Shown: positions 12,216 through 25,443 of the stretch, piece by piece
How positions within the stretch are numbered: the first letter of the stretch is position 1
Layout: each line of letters begins with the position of its first letter
DNA from: Vanessa cardui
Lineage: Eukaryota; Arthropoda; Insecta; Lepidoptera; Nymphalidae
Reading direction: 5' to 3'
Assembly: GCF_905220365.1 (NCBI RefSeq)
Contig: NC_061124.1
Coordinates: 4,900,501-4,964,500, forward strand
DNA length: 64,000 nt
Translations under genes and position numbers: made by a program
The notes under the pieces: generated by a model
Seen by the model: only the letters and a program-made list of their open reading frames with translations
Told to the model about the DNA's origin: nothing
Databases searched by the model: none

Positions 12216-15200
12216 CTTAATGTCTAATATAGTTTGTGATGATCCAATACATGCAGGTATCTTCGCAATGATTTCAGTCAACGTCGAACGCTTGATATTT
12301 TATAACACTTCAACCATATTTAATAAATATGTAACTTTAAAAACAATAATAATTTACTCGTATTTTTTAAGTACTTAGTTTTAAAATATACCATAATTAT
12401 GTCTTCGTTTTGGACTGAAAACTAATTGATTTTAAGTGCGTCGATAAAAGTATCGCGTGTCCAAAAACCAATAATAAATATTGGTTCGTTGGTGACATTT
12501 GAATAGTGTTCAATAATTAATGATACATCGGTTATTGTGTGCTCTCCGTAATGGACCGATAATTGTCCGTCCAAACAGAACTAACTCTGTTAATGACAAA
12601 GGAACTCACACCTTCTCCCCACATATGAAGCGCATAAGTCGAGCCTTTCATTATTTAATTATTAACAATACAATCGACCTAATTCTGATTTGTATTTGAC
12701 ATTTCGATTACATACCGCGTAGCTCCCGGCGCGGCCATTTTGTGACATCTGTCCGCGTATGTGTTACGAACTATAAAATTCAATTTCCCCAATCGGCTAG
12801 CTCGGCACATTTATTATTCATAGATCAGTACATGGACGCCCGGCCACTAACAGATGTGATCTTTTACGTGAAGGATATAAAATATGTTATCAATATGAAA
12901 CCGTTTTATATGTAATAACGTAAATCTATTTTTCGAAGTCCAGTATCCTTCTGGTTTTACTTTGAACTCTAGAATAAAAAAAACAAATATTCATTGTGAA
13001 ATAACGGCCTAAACAAAAGAAACTGATCGATTTTGTAACATAGGCAAGTGTAGTCATTTTTTGTCTTTTATTAAAAGTATTTAATACTTATACATAAGTT
13101 TATTTGTTTCTTTGCAAATTAAAGTAAAAAAAAAGACAAAAAATTAATATTATCATTAGTATCCATCGATCAAATAGTGCCTTAATTATGTAATAGCAAT
13201 TTTACGCGATATTATCATGTCTTGAACAGGTAGTCAACGGACTTGAGCTAGAACGACTGGGCGCATTAAATAATGAAACCCTATTCATGTCCATTTCTGT
13301 AATAGCTATATCGTATCAACTGGTCGATTTAAATGTATGATCGGTACCGAGTGTTCGCCGTGAGCCAATAAATCAATCCATGTCGTCGGTAATGCACAAT
13401 CCATTTGCTCGCATGTAGCATAATTGCTGTTAGCGCCGCCCAATGGCCACATTAGCCTGAAACGTTCCCCACGCGCCCGCCCTCGCCCCTACAGAAGCTG
13501 AGACGTTTCGAATTAGCCTCCTGGACTCTAATGGCTGATTTTCTAGCTCGCGAAGCCTCGGCAAACGTCCGCGCTTACGCCACTTAAAGGCGGAGAAAAT
13601 GGCTTAAGTGCTTTCTCTATTATACTTAAGGTCGTTCGTGAAAAGGATAATTTTCAACTCTCGAAATCCCCGCGCGCTCAAATGTTAGTATTATATGGAT
13701 AAGATTATTAAAGTATAATACTATTTAGTTTCCTGAATCGTTTTAAATTATAAATGTTTAGTCGTCATTATAATCGTTACAAATTACTGTATTGACATAA
13801 ATCAAGACGTTTTTATAAACTAACCGTTACAATGTGTTATAGGAAACAACATTGCAGATTTTAATATTTATTTTATTGTTACATAATGAAAAGCTGTTAG
13901 CATAACTTGTTAATATATTTTTTTGATCGGAAAATAAATTAATATGTAATCACTTACAAAAGTATATTCACACTTAGCTTACGTCAAGTGAGATAATATA
14001 TTTTTAAGTTGGGTAACCTATTGTCAAGGCAAGCGGCGCAGCGCGCGAGGGTCGCAAAATAAAGCTTTTCCAACAAACAATAGTTCCGGCCCTTTGTCGC
14101 GCTCCGAGTTGAGTAAACATTAGTAGTTGAGGGCATTGTGAGGACCGCGGCTTAAGAGGTTACGGCCAGATAACTTCCACTTGCCCTCCTTACCTTTTGT
14201 TTGTTTGATATATTTTTGTCTTTGTAAAAACTCTTTGCTATATAAAATTTATTTATCTTCCTAATGGAAGAATCCGTTACAACCTGGTCATAAAAACTTT
14301 ACTATAAATTCGAATCATTAATAATACAGTAAATAAATAATTTACATACGTAGTACAACAATGTTTACTCGTAAGATATTTCAATTTGAATAACGTAATA
14401 TTTAAGTATTTTTTTATGAAATTCACTTTATTAGTAATTAATTTTAAAGCTCAACATTCGATTCCATAAACTAAAACAACATCGTTCCACTTAAACCGTA
14501 AAAGTTCTTCGAAAACGGTGAAGTCACGATCCTATCATAAATTACTATTTCAACATTAACACCTACTTTCCATAATAGCCGATAAACCAAATTTAGTTTT
14601 CATGTAACGCACCCTCCGCAGCTACTTATATAATAAGCAATGATCAATGGAGAATAATCCTATTGTGTGACATGCAGACAAAAAAACCATATCTGAATTA
14701 TTCCGCCACGGTCGCGCTAATATCTCCATTACATTAGGCGTAGAGCGCATTGTTGTCGCCCGCTACTCCGCTTCCTATGCGTATAAAGGATTACGCGTCA
14801 AATGTTGACAGTTGCAGGAGAGACAATGAGCGCGTGTGCATTCCGGAGTACGCATAATAGCTAGCTTGTTTATTTAATTTAAGTCACTAGCAACACAATA
14901 ATGTCGTGTTTTCGCCAGCGGCGTTCCGACTTGAGCGGAGCGCCTCGGGGCAATAAAATTAATGAAGCGTAGAGATGGGACCATTTTACTTGTATTATTC
15001 GTCTCCTGCGGGCTGAGACTGAAGCGAATGTCCATTAGTTCTGTTTTAACATGTTAGCGAGGTTGAAACGTTGTAAATGCGATTTACTCTGCAGAGGGTG
15101 GAGAAGTAGCCGGAGAGATTCGCTCACGATCAATAGTCGAAGCGATCCAATCAAATTTAAAGCTGCACTTAAAGGTCACTTATTTTATATTTACAAGGTA

Positions 15201-16820
15201 CTATTGATCCTAAATTGGATACATATGAAAAATATCAGAAATGTCTACCGTCGTGGTCATTTTGTTACGAATTTTGGTAACTACTGCATCCTGGTTGATA
15301 ATTTCTCGGAATAAATGTAAATGCGCTCTATGTTAGGGGATATATATTTCATTAATAAATATAATATGTATTTTGCGTTTGATTTATTGTCTACCATCTT
15401 ATACCAGTTCGCCCGCTCCCTCTCTCAAGTATATAAAACAGACTACTGCTCTCTTATAAATAAATCATATTAACATTTAGTATATTTTATGTTCTGAGTG
15501 CGTTCAAAATGCCTCTGTTGCTAAACTAAGAAAACTATCTTGAATGAACACTTGTGTGCGGCTACTAAGTACAATTAGTGAATTAATCCCGACTCTATTG
15601 TTGCTATTATAAATAATCATTTTAAATCATTATAAAATTTGACAAAAAGATATACTTTCACCGATTCTCAAATCAGTGTATTTTCGTATCCGAATAGGTA
15701 GTTTTTTATTTCCTATAAAATCTTTAAGTAATTTTGTTTCTACATTAGTTTTGAGTATTATCGTTTCACTGGAGTAATATTATACTAAATTAGTTGTAGG
15801 GCTAAATGCAAGTCCGTCTGTAACAATAACATTTTCTACCTACAAGCGGCAATACCATATATTGTTGTGTTCCAGTTTGAAGGGTGAGTGAGCCATGAGG
15901 TACATAATAACTAAGTTCCTAGGTTGGTAGCGCATTTGATATGTAAGGAATAAATAAATTTCTTATACCTGTGATCCTATTTTTTTATATTTATCATGTC
16001 ATGTCAAAATACCGTCCACAGAGATGTATTACTAAAAATATCTACATATACTTTATTAATGTTAATGTCGCAATGTCGCAATTACCTATAGGTACCTTTT
16101 TTGTGCTAAACTTACTATTGCCATATTATATTTCTGATGTTATACGAGAAGAGAAAACTAGAGAACAATGACGGTATTAAAGCGCATTAGCGGTTAACTG
16201 ATGATCGAACCAGCGCGCAGGCACACCGCGCGGTTCTAGTGATAACATCTAATCCAAAAACTACAAGGGTGCATCTACATTATACGCGAGGAATTAGCAC
16301 ATTTCGAGTGTACTCAAATGTAATTTGCTGACAGAGCATGCTGCTTCGGTTGTTCAATATGGATTAATTGGAGCTTACTACTTTCGATAAATTCTTTCTT
16401 TTTCCGTAAAATAATATATATGTTAGTAATGAAAAAAAAACTGTCACCCAAGATAATTAAAATATTTGTATATGTACTTTACGATTTATTAATATAAAGT
16501 TTTTCAGACGTATTTATTTTCTAATATAGGATAAGTAGGAATAAATTGATGCAATATATTTTGCAAGAGTATCTAAACTCTGAAGCTGTTATTCGTAGAC
16601 CTTCGTAGCATATTTGTAGATATGTGCAATAATATTACTGTGACTACAATATCTTAAAAGATGTACTTAACATCAGATACACTGTTGAAGAGACTTAATA
16701 GACAAAGATGAATAGAATTACAAAGTATGATATAACTTCTTAACTTTATAGAAATAAAAAGTTCTTTGTTTTATTATAAATGGGTACTTAAGCTATGAAA
16801 AGGTTGCATCACTAAGTATC

Positions 16821-17162
16821 ATGGGCGCTAAACCGTCGCACGCTCATTACACGAACATTTGCTACCACTATTACCATATCAAATGCTTATCTGATGTAAC
16901 GGCCGTCGAACACTCGGCCAGCGAAGTGCTCGAGACAATAACACGATTAGTAAAATACAGTAACCGGATCCCATACGAGGGATTTGCCGAATTATCGATG
17001 CTTATCAGTGCGATGTATCGATACGATGCTTATTTAACGTTTTTGAATCGATTAACGACGTATTTATCATATGTCGTATTTTCAACCCTGATAGTTTATA
17101 AAACTGGCTTATACGTGCTCTTATTTTATACCATTGCTAAAATTATAGGAAAATTTCGTTGA
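16821..17162 (+). CDS. Unrecognised 113-residue ORF with a C-terminal hydrophobic stretch
   Basis: A single open frame starting at an ATG in good context (atcATGg). I do not recognise the product. The middle (about residues 33-70) has a helical, mixed-charge composition, and residues 75-108 are strongly hydrophobic, compatible with one or two membrane segments. Base composition is less AT-rich than the flanks, which is the main argument that it could be real. No splice partner, poly(A) signal or homologue is evident, so it may be a chance ORF in one of the GC-richer islands. Confidence 0.25.
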   Translation: MGAKPSHAHYTNICYHYYHIKCLSDVTAVEHSASEVLETITRLVKYSNRIPYEGFAELSMLISAMYRYDAYLTFLNRLTTYLSYVVFSTLIVYKTGLYVLLFYTIAKIIGKFR

Positions 17163-19796
17163 CCAATATAATCATAGTTAGCTATGTAAATGTACTCTGT
17201 TGAAGAAAGAATAATATGTACCTATGTATGTACATAATTGCCTAATCGAACAAAGTAAAGTTCGCTATCAAGTATCACAGATTTTAATAAACAAATCGAT
17301 TTATATTTATACTGAATAATTAATATCTAAAACTAATAGCCACGGATTATATAGAGATACATAAAAATCCACACATATAAAAAAATTGTCGAGCTATACG
17401 CCAATGATAAAGTTTTATGGGACTGTTACGTAGCAACAATAGGCAGAGAACGCGCCAGAGGCTCGGAGGTTTAGTGCATCCGATTTCCATACAAAAACTT
17501 CTATTTCCCGAACTAAATGGCACGTGAGAGGACATAAAAATGCGGGAAAACTACACAAAGCTCCACGGCTAGTTGTTAGAGCAACTATTTACTTTTATGT
17601 TACCCTTTTTACGGAAAACTATACACATTACATTTTCTAAATGTAGAACATTACCGAGCAATCGTTTTTTTCTTCAGATTTTTTTTTAAGTTTACAAATA
17701 TGTGTTTAAAGATAAACTGAAGCGTATATTTGGGCAAACTTAATAGTTTGACAAAAAAACACTTAAATCTGTACAAAAAAAGGTATAGTTGTGTTTCGAA
17801 TTCTGTTTCGCAATCATTTTTTGATCAAATTGATGGATTTTATTTAGACAAAAAGCTCAGTATATCATGGAACACTCTATAAACCTAAAATATTAAATAC
17901 TAAAAAATATACTAAATTTAAAATGAATAGCTATAGATAATTTTAATTCAAAGCTTGAATTATGTTCATCCAATCTGAATCTGAATTCAACTTAGAGCAC
18001 AGAATGCGATTTTATTTTTTATTTGTAGGTTCGGTACGGTGGTCATAAAAGTTTTCTAGCGCGATGTATCCCGTACACGTCAAACAGAACTCGAGCCTAC
18101 CGACTTGTGCCATCTCCTGAGGAAGTGATTTGTCAGCGCCGCCCCCTCTCGATTGAATAATTCAAATAATCGAGGTATTTATATGTAAATAGCGGGCTAC
18201 ATCTCCATACGAAAGGGACGATCGGTACATAAATTTGGCAAGAAGACGCGAAAACTGCGACGCACCACCGAACTGATTTATTCGCCAAGTTTTGGAAAAA
18301 GTGGCTCGCGTCAGGAAATGTTTGTCTAATCGCGTTTATTGCCCCGACCCGGGATTTTTCGCCCCGGAGCACAGGGGGTGAACCGTTCCCATATTACATA
18401 CCAATATTAGAGGAACGTGAAAACAAGTTTATATATCGCTGCCTCCTAAAAATCGGTGTAATACACTTTCTTTAACTTTTTATAAGGTTGAAATTTAATA
18501 TATTATAAATATGATCATTTAAAAGTCATTTCGAAATAATTCATAAATAAAACGCATTAAGTACTTACGATTAATTACAAGAATCCATTTTTGGGTTCGA
18601 GAAAAACCGACGAATCAATTGCATAAAAATTCAATTATTGCTTAAGACGGTGCAGGCGTGTAGTAATTCATGGAAACAATATCAAAGGTATTTCAAAACG
18701 GTTCTCCGTAACGAATATCATATGTTCGTGGCACTCTATTAGTCATTGTGAGCGGCAAACTCATCAATCATACTAGGAGCGCGCTCTAGGTAAAGTGTTA
18801 ATAATCGTTACCAACACTATTGTTCTTTATTAGGTACATAATTTGTATTTCGATATAGTCCCATATTTTTTTAAATAGTTGTAGAAATAAAGTTATAACT
18901 TATTGAAAAAAAAAAAACTAAAAATAGAGATCATAAATGTGACGTCATTAATAAAAATATTTTTACGATTATTATTTTAGTTCCTTTTTTATTTAACTAA
19001 AATAAAAACATTTTTATCAACTTTAAATAAAATTGAATAAATAAAACAATGTTTGGAAAATAAGGCTTACATTACTGACAGTGTTAATAGGGTACGATGT
19101 ATTATAATGCAATAATGGTAGTTGGGTATGAATAAAACTATAATTATAAAAAGAAGTAATACTTTTTAGTATGTTATGGTATACTCGCAGATAGACCATA
19201 GAGAAATAAGTAAGCGAGCAACAAAACGCACTTTATCAGGTGGCAGGAGCTTTATCTCGCTAATGACCAACCCCTCCAGAGTAATAAAAGTCGATATCAA
19301 CCTCCGCATTCTGACCACTGCTCAACACGTCTTGATACTTTATATTTTTTGCAATAATAAACTGTAAAAATGAAATGTTATTTGCAAGTAAGTAATGTAA
19401 GTTTTATAAGTTATACCGATAACGATATATGAGTTACTGTTGAGTAGAAAATTAATTTGTGAAAATAATCATTATTGAGCAAATTACATAACGCAAGCTA
19501 TACAAAAATGTGCACAAAAATCCTAAGCTAAAATTAAGAAAAACTAAATTCAAATATAAAACTAAGTTCAACTTTAAAATATTTACAACTCGATTTTCCC
19601 CAGATAGAATTTGTTTTAATACGCAAACCCACTTGTTATCTTTTATCACTTAGCACGAGACTAAATATTATGAAAAGTAATTTTAATAGAAAACATAACT
19701 AATAAAAATATTATGAAATACACACAGCCAAAAGGTGTACCATTTCCTACGCCGTCTGTGCTCCAAAAGATTTAAGATTACATTATTAAGAGACAT

Positions 19797-19906
<110 letters not shown>

Positions 19907-21995
19907 AAATCAATAGTTGATATTCTTGTCTTGCGGTCAGGAGCAGAAAATAATAGTTGATATTGATTAGCAGTAGAATAACTGACGAGTAGAGGAGGAA
20001 GTTGTTATAAGTTTTGATAGATACAAGATCATAAGGTCTGCTCACTAGGTTAATCTAAACTTTTATTAAAATAACTTTTTTGGAGTTTGTACTTTAATGC
20101 ACGACTTTATTAGCCGCAGAATAAGCACGGCTTTTTTTTTAAATTCATTTCCTGCTTACAATTTACATTATCGATTTAAATATATATAAAAAGCTTATAT
20201 TTGTTAAGCACACATTTAAAAGCAAGTATCAAGAAAATTAATCGAAGTGTATATTCACTGAAGCGCGGCTGAGAATTAGCGGCGGCGGGAAAGAAAAATG
20301 ATTGTGACAGTCCGGCGAACACCGCTAATGGAGTCTGCGTCTGCGAAATGTTGCCACTTACAAACACTAAGCTAGTGTGCCGCGAACAAATTACAATGAA
20401 CGTCATTTACGTAAAAAGAATGAAACGAATTCATGTGTCCGAAGGAGACATTTTCATGGATTTATTGCTATATACTTTGTCATAACATCAATAAATTTAA
20501 TATCTTAAAGCTCAGAAGTATCAAACAAAGCTACCGTAAAACGGCACATGCGCAAATATCCACAAACATAATAGGTATTTGTTCAAGTTCGTTTTTAATA
20601 ATACAGAGAATATTTTGTTACGCAGTTACTTCTTTTTAATGTAATTTATTGGATATTAAGTTACTTTTTGAAACCTTCCTATTTTATATTACATGATTAC
20701 TCTATTGTACAATTGTAGGTTTACTAATAACTAGACTAGAATTAGAACTAGAGCCCAAAATTAATCTTTAAAACTACACATCGAATTTTGATAAGGTTTT
20801 CATCAGAGAAAAGCCGAAAATTTCAACTTTCTCATCCTGCAAAGTCGCGTGAAGCCGGAACGGGTAGTAATCAATATAAAGCTTATTCACTAGATCTAAG
20901 TAGATCTTCTGATAAGTTTTGTTTTAAATAATGTAGTCATTATTTCATTGTTGTTTCAATCGTGTTATTTAAAAATAGAAAGTCAGTTAATGTATAATGT
21001 TTGCGTCATATTATTTATTTAATCTTTATTAGTATAAAAGGAAGACTTAACGCCATGTAGGCATTCTATTTCAGTCTGTAATCAATATTTGAACTATGCG
21101 GATATTTACGACGTTGGCATATTATGAAAACTACATATAGATTAATATAATTTTTTTAGGTTTTTAAAATCCCATGAATAAAACATTTTCCACTATTATC
21201 TGATGGAATCAAACAAAGTATCGATTGAAGATTATCAGTTAAATGCACTTAGCATTGTGACCGGGTGGTTGATATTTATCTAGTCGAATTTAAATCACTA
21301 ATACAATACATGGAGGGAAACGAAATACACTCAAACCAATATCGAGCCCCACCCCGACGATGTCGCACTCCCCTCACAAATTAAGTGTAAAACAAACCTA
21401 ATGAAATTTAAATATCTCCTCGGCGACGTAATAACTGCACAAATAAAATCATGTCGCTGGGGAGAGTAATCGCTTCTATTGTGTACACATTGTATGAAAT
21501 TATGGTGATGCCGAATTTCAGAACTTTGTCGCAACAAACATTTCCTTAGCCGCCCCTATTTTGCTAATGTTACATTAGTATGACAAGGTAGCGCTTGGGG
21601 TTGGGATAGTATAAGAAGGGGCGGGGAAGTTCTCTAGACGGTAATAGGCTCTCAGGGTGATAGACATACCTCTTATTGTTGGCTTGTTAACGAATTATTT
21701 ACACTAATGTCATTCAAAATCTGAATTGTTATACATTTGCTGTCAGTTTGATTACGTTAAGACGTGAACCGCGTTAAGATTCATAAAGAATGGAAACAAT
21801 TATATTAATTAGCACCATTTTTCAAAAACACGAATAATCAGCCTAGTTAGGTGGTGCACTTTTTTTTGAAAATACTCATTAATTATGCGTACCTACCTAT
21901 TTTTATGCCAAAGTGAAAAAATCTAATGAACGTAAAAACACATTATGTTTGCATAAAAAACGTAGAAAATATAATTATTCTATCAGATTGTGTAA

Positions 21996-22253
21996 AATAA
22001 GAATTCTAATGAATCTCTTAAAAAAAACGTTTCCACTTTCAAAGGGGAGGATACTAATTTTCTTTCGAGTCTTAAAGAAGCTTCCTTTCAAGATGTGGAA
22101 AAAAGTTACAATCGAAAAGGAAATTTGCGTTTTAAATCCTCTAATGAAGCTGAGAAGTTTGTAATGGAGGGGCGAAAGGCTGCAAACAAATTGAGGAAAA
22201 AAGTTGGAAGGAATCCGCTACGATATTGTCGGCAATGTGCTCTTGAAAATTAA
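21996..22253 (+). pseudogene. Coding-like remnant of unknown origin
   Basis: An 85-codon frame without a start codon ends at TAA 22251-22253. The translated composition looks like a real protein (segments such as LSSLKEASFQDVEKSYNRKG and a terminal CRQCALEN), while the sequence before 21996 in that frame has a stop. A different overlapping frame (from 21913) is rich in K, N and I and less convincing. It may be a piece of an old transposase or retrocopy. No family recognised. Confidence 0.25.
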
Positions 22254-23040
22254 AAAAAATGCCTTTTGGAAGTATATTTTAAAGTCTCTAATTTAAATAA
22301 CCTTTATGGGCTATAAATAATGTTTTAGATAACATAATTTTTAATATAAAGATAATCTACAATGCAAAGAAGAAACAAAAAGGCAGTTTAGATATGTACT
22401 TTGCGAGATATCTCGAAGTCAAGACAACCTTTACAGATAATATTTTACATTAAATTTACATCTCTTTTTGCATATATATACTACTCCTCAGTTACAAATG
22501 GTTAGATATATCGTAGCTTTTGCTTATTCTTGTAAAAAGCAAACCAGTGGCTATTTTTAATTTGATCATTATACTAAATAGCTTTGACCACACAAAAATT
22601 GAAATTATTTGGCCTATAAATCGAGCTAAAGTTTACGCTCACTGCCAATAAAAGATTTATCTTGTACTCATAGATACCGTCGCAAACTTTTCTGTAGACA
22701 TTTTGAGAAATGCAATCCCCAATAAAGTTTTAGTTTCGCCCTTCCATGCATTCCATTAGAATAGTAAAATTCTTAATATAAGTCTTAATGAAGCTACATC
22801 TTTGGAAAGATTTATTAATTACAAAAATTAGCCTCATTTGCTGTCTTACTGCCTTATGAACAGTACCTATTTGTAAAAGCTTTGCATTTATGGATTATTG
22901 ACAAATTTTGAAATATGGAAGTGGTTAAAAAAAATAATTAATATTCGATAGTATTCGATGTAGGCCCAAAAAGGGATTTCCATGATAAACCATAATTTAC
23001 GCGGAGGATGCCACGCGCACTTAGATGTAGCATTAGGAAA

Positions 23041-23586
23041 ATTCGTAAAACCGATCACATCCGAATTAAGTACGCTATCCGAAATTATCAATATTTATTT
23101 CTTATGCGAAAATTATACAAACGCAATAACTTGTAATATCATATGACCTAACATATTCGTCAAATTGACACGTCGTTTTACATACACTTGATTTGTCGGG
23201 AAGAACTGTCACGGGAATTTATAGCGACAAATAGCGTCGAATGGCGCGATAGGGAGCTATTTCCATTGGTTGTATAAATCGGCAGTAATCGGTTTTATTG
23301 AATTTGCCGATGCTACATCTAAGTAGTGTCGTATGTCGTCTATAACTACATATAGTACGACACAACTTGATGTCTGATCGGCTAAATTAGTAAAACCGAT
23401 CACATCCGAATTAAGTACGCCATCACAAATTATCAATATTTATTTCTCATGCGAATATTATCTTTATACTAACGTAGTAACTTGTAATATCATATGACCT
23501 AATGGCTAATATTCGTCAATTGTTTGTGTATATCGGCAGTAATCGGTTTTATTTTCTTTCCATTGCATTTTCCGATGCTACATCTA
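23041..23586 (+). repeat. Direct repeats, two interleaved pairs
   Basis: A roughly 125-bp segment starting gtaaaaccgatcacatccga occurs near 23046 and 23391 with about 85-90% identity. A second segment, ggcagtaatcggttttatt followed by ccgatgctacatcta, occurs near 23281 and 23533. The order is A-B-A-B, so one duplication of a roughly 345-bp unit followed by loss of about 95-110 bp from the second copy explains both pairs. Confidence 0.7.
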
Positions 23587-23612
23587 ATTTGTTTTTTTTT
23601 TTATGTTATAGT

Positions 23613-23885
23613 TTGGCGGACGAGCATTTGGGCCACCTGATGGTAAGTGGTCACCATCACCCATAGACAATGACGCTGTAAGAAATATTAACTATTCCTT
23701 ACATCGTCAATGTGCAACCAACCTTGGGAACTAAGATGGTATGTCCCTTGTGCCTGTAGTTACACTGGCTCACTCACCCTTCAAACCGAAACACAACAAT
23801 ACTGAGTACTGTTATTTGGCGGTAGAATAACTGATGAGTGGGTGGTATCTACCCAGACGGACTAGCACAATACCCTACCACCAAG
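23613..23885 (+). mobile_element. SINE/LINE-tail element, family C
   Basis: A well-preserved copy of a repeat with hallmark strings gggccacctgatggtaagtg, ccttgtgcctgtagttacac, tggctcactcacccttcaaa and gagtgggtggtatctaccca. I have seen this type widely in Lepidoptera. A poly-T run precedes it at 23590-23602. Decayed pieces occur at 4.3, 15.86, 25.87, 31.12 and 57.34 kb. Confidence 0.75.
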
Positions 23886-24173
23886 TAAGTTGTGTCTTAC
23901 TATACTTTGTATCTACATGTATACATATATGTGTTTATAAAAATTATAAATGAAGACGAACTTCGTTAACGCTTATTACCTGGTTGAAGAGTCTATTTAG
24001 ATAAGTATTAGACATTTGAGGATGATGATGATACTGTATGAAATAGCTACATTAATAGGTGTGCAGTAGTAACTGGTCGTTGTCCACATATAAGCCAACG
24101 AAGTCAGTTAATAAGTGGAAATCAAGCGAATAAAATACCGCTTTCCGACATTAGGTTATAGGCTATAGTATAC

Positions 24174-24310
24174 CTATTGATATTATTAAACCAATTAGAA
24201 AACTGGCATTCAGGCTTGAAACCATCCCTTCGTTCTCTGCTCTGGCGATTTATTTGTAATTTCTTTGATTCTAAAATGTCTTTGGATCCAATTACAACAG
24301 GGGTACTCAA
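24174..24310 (-). other. Possible orphan exon or coding remnant
   Basis: On the minus strand, an open frame of about 40 codons (segments GSKDILESKKLQINRQSRER and FSNWFNNINR) ends at a plausible donor (AATAG|gtatac, exon edge at 24174). Composition is protein-like but there is no partner exon nearby and no family I recognise. It could be an exon of an unseen gene or a retroposed fragment. Confidence 0.2.
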
Positions 24311-25443
24311 TAAAACATCAAGTAATTTTGTAACAAAATTTATTTATTTAAATATATCTTTTAAAACAAGCTTATGCTACGATACAAATATTATCACTAG
24401 CAGCTTGACTGCGATTGATTCGAACAATATGAGAATGAATATCCAATAATGTATTAATAAAATAAAATACGATTCCATAACTTTAGTAAAGGGAAAACAT
24501 TAACATCATAGCATAAGACAAATGTGCAAATGTTATAAGCATTGATCTATTAACATGATATATAAAAAAAATTACCTAATTCACCTTCTAAAAAAAATAT
24601 TCTCGGATATTTATATGTAAGTTTGTAACTTTATTTTTTTCTTATTTTTTATTTTATTTGTGCATCATAAAATATGTACAGTTCATAAGCAAAGAGCGAA
24701 CATTAGAAAATAATATTTTATTTTTAATAAAAAAAAAAATCGAGTTAAAACAATGATGGTATAAGATATATTTAATCGCTAATTATCTGTTCATTAACTG
24801 TTTTAATTTGTAGTCATAAAAATGAAATGTAAAGTTTTATGGATAATTATATTAGACCGTGTTGTGCAGACATGTACTAAATTACAGAACTAATTTATTT
24901 GTTAAAAATTAAAAGTGATAGCACTTTTACAGTGCCGGGAATCCTGTTACATTATAAGTAAATAACTATAATGTAATGCATATTAGTTTAAAGACATTTA
25001 ATAACTTTTTTTATGACACAACTTTTTTTTATGAATTAGCGTACTCTGACCACAACACGGTCCTATATATATTCAAAAATGATTCGAAATATTTAGATTT
25101 TTAATCGATTATTTTATTTTATTATTTACGCATTTAATTAATCAACGTGCACGATTTATAATAAAATGGAATATTAACAATTTATTTTTCTAATTATTCG
25201 ACCGGGAAACAAATGTTTTTTAAGGTTTTAATACTGTAATTAAACAGGCACTTGTGTGTTGTTTACAAGAACGATTAATATTGCTTTCATTAAATATATT
25301 ATTATATAACATCGATACTTAATAAAAATTGAATGTACATATTTATAACTAAAAAAAAAGACATTATATCGCCAGGAAATGATAAAGATATTTTATGACT
25401 CAAAGAAATAAAATTATGTAATAAAAAAATGAATTTATTTAAT

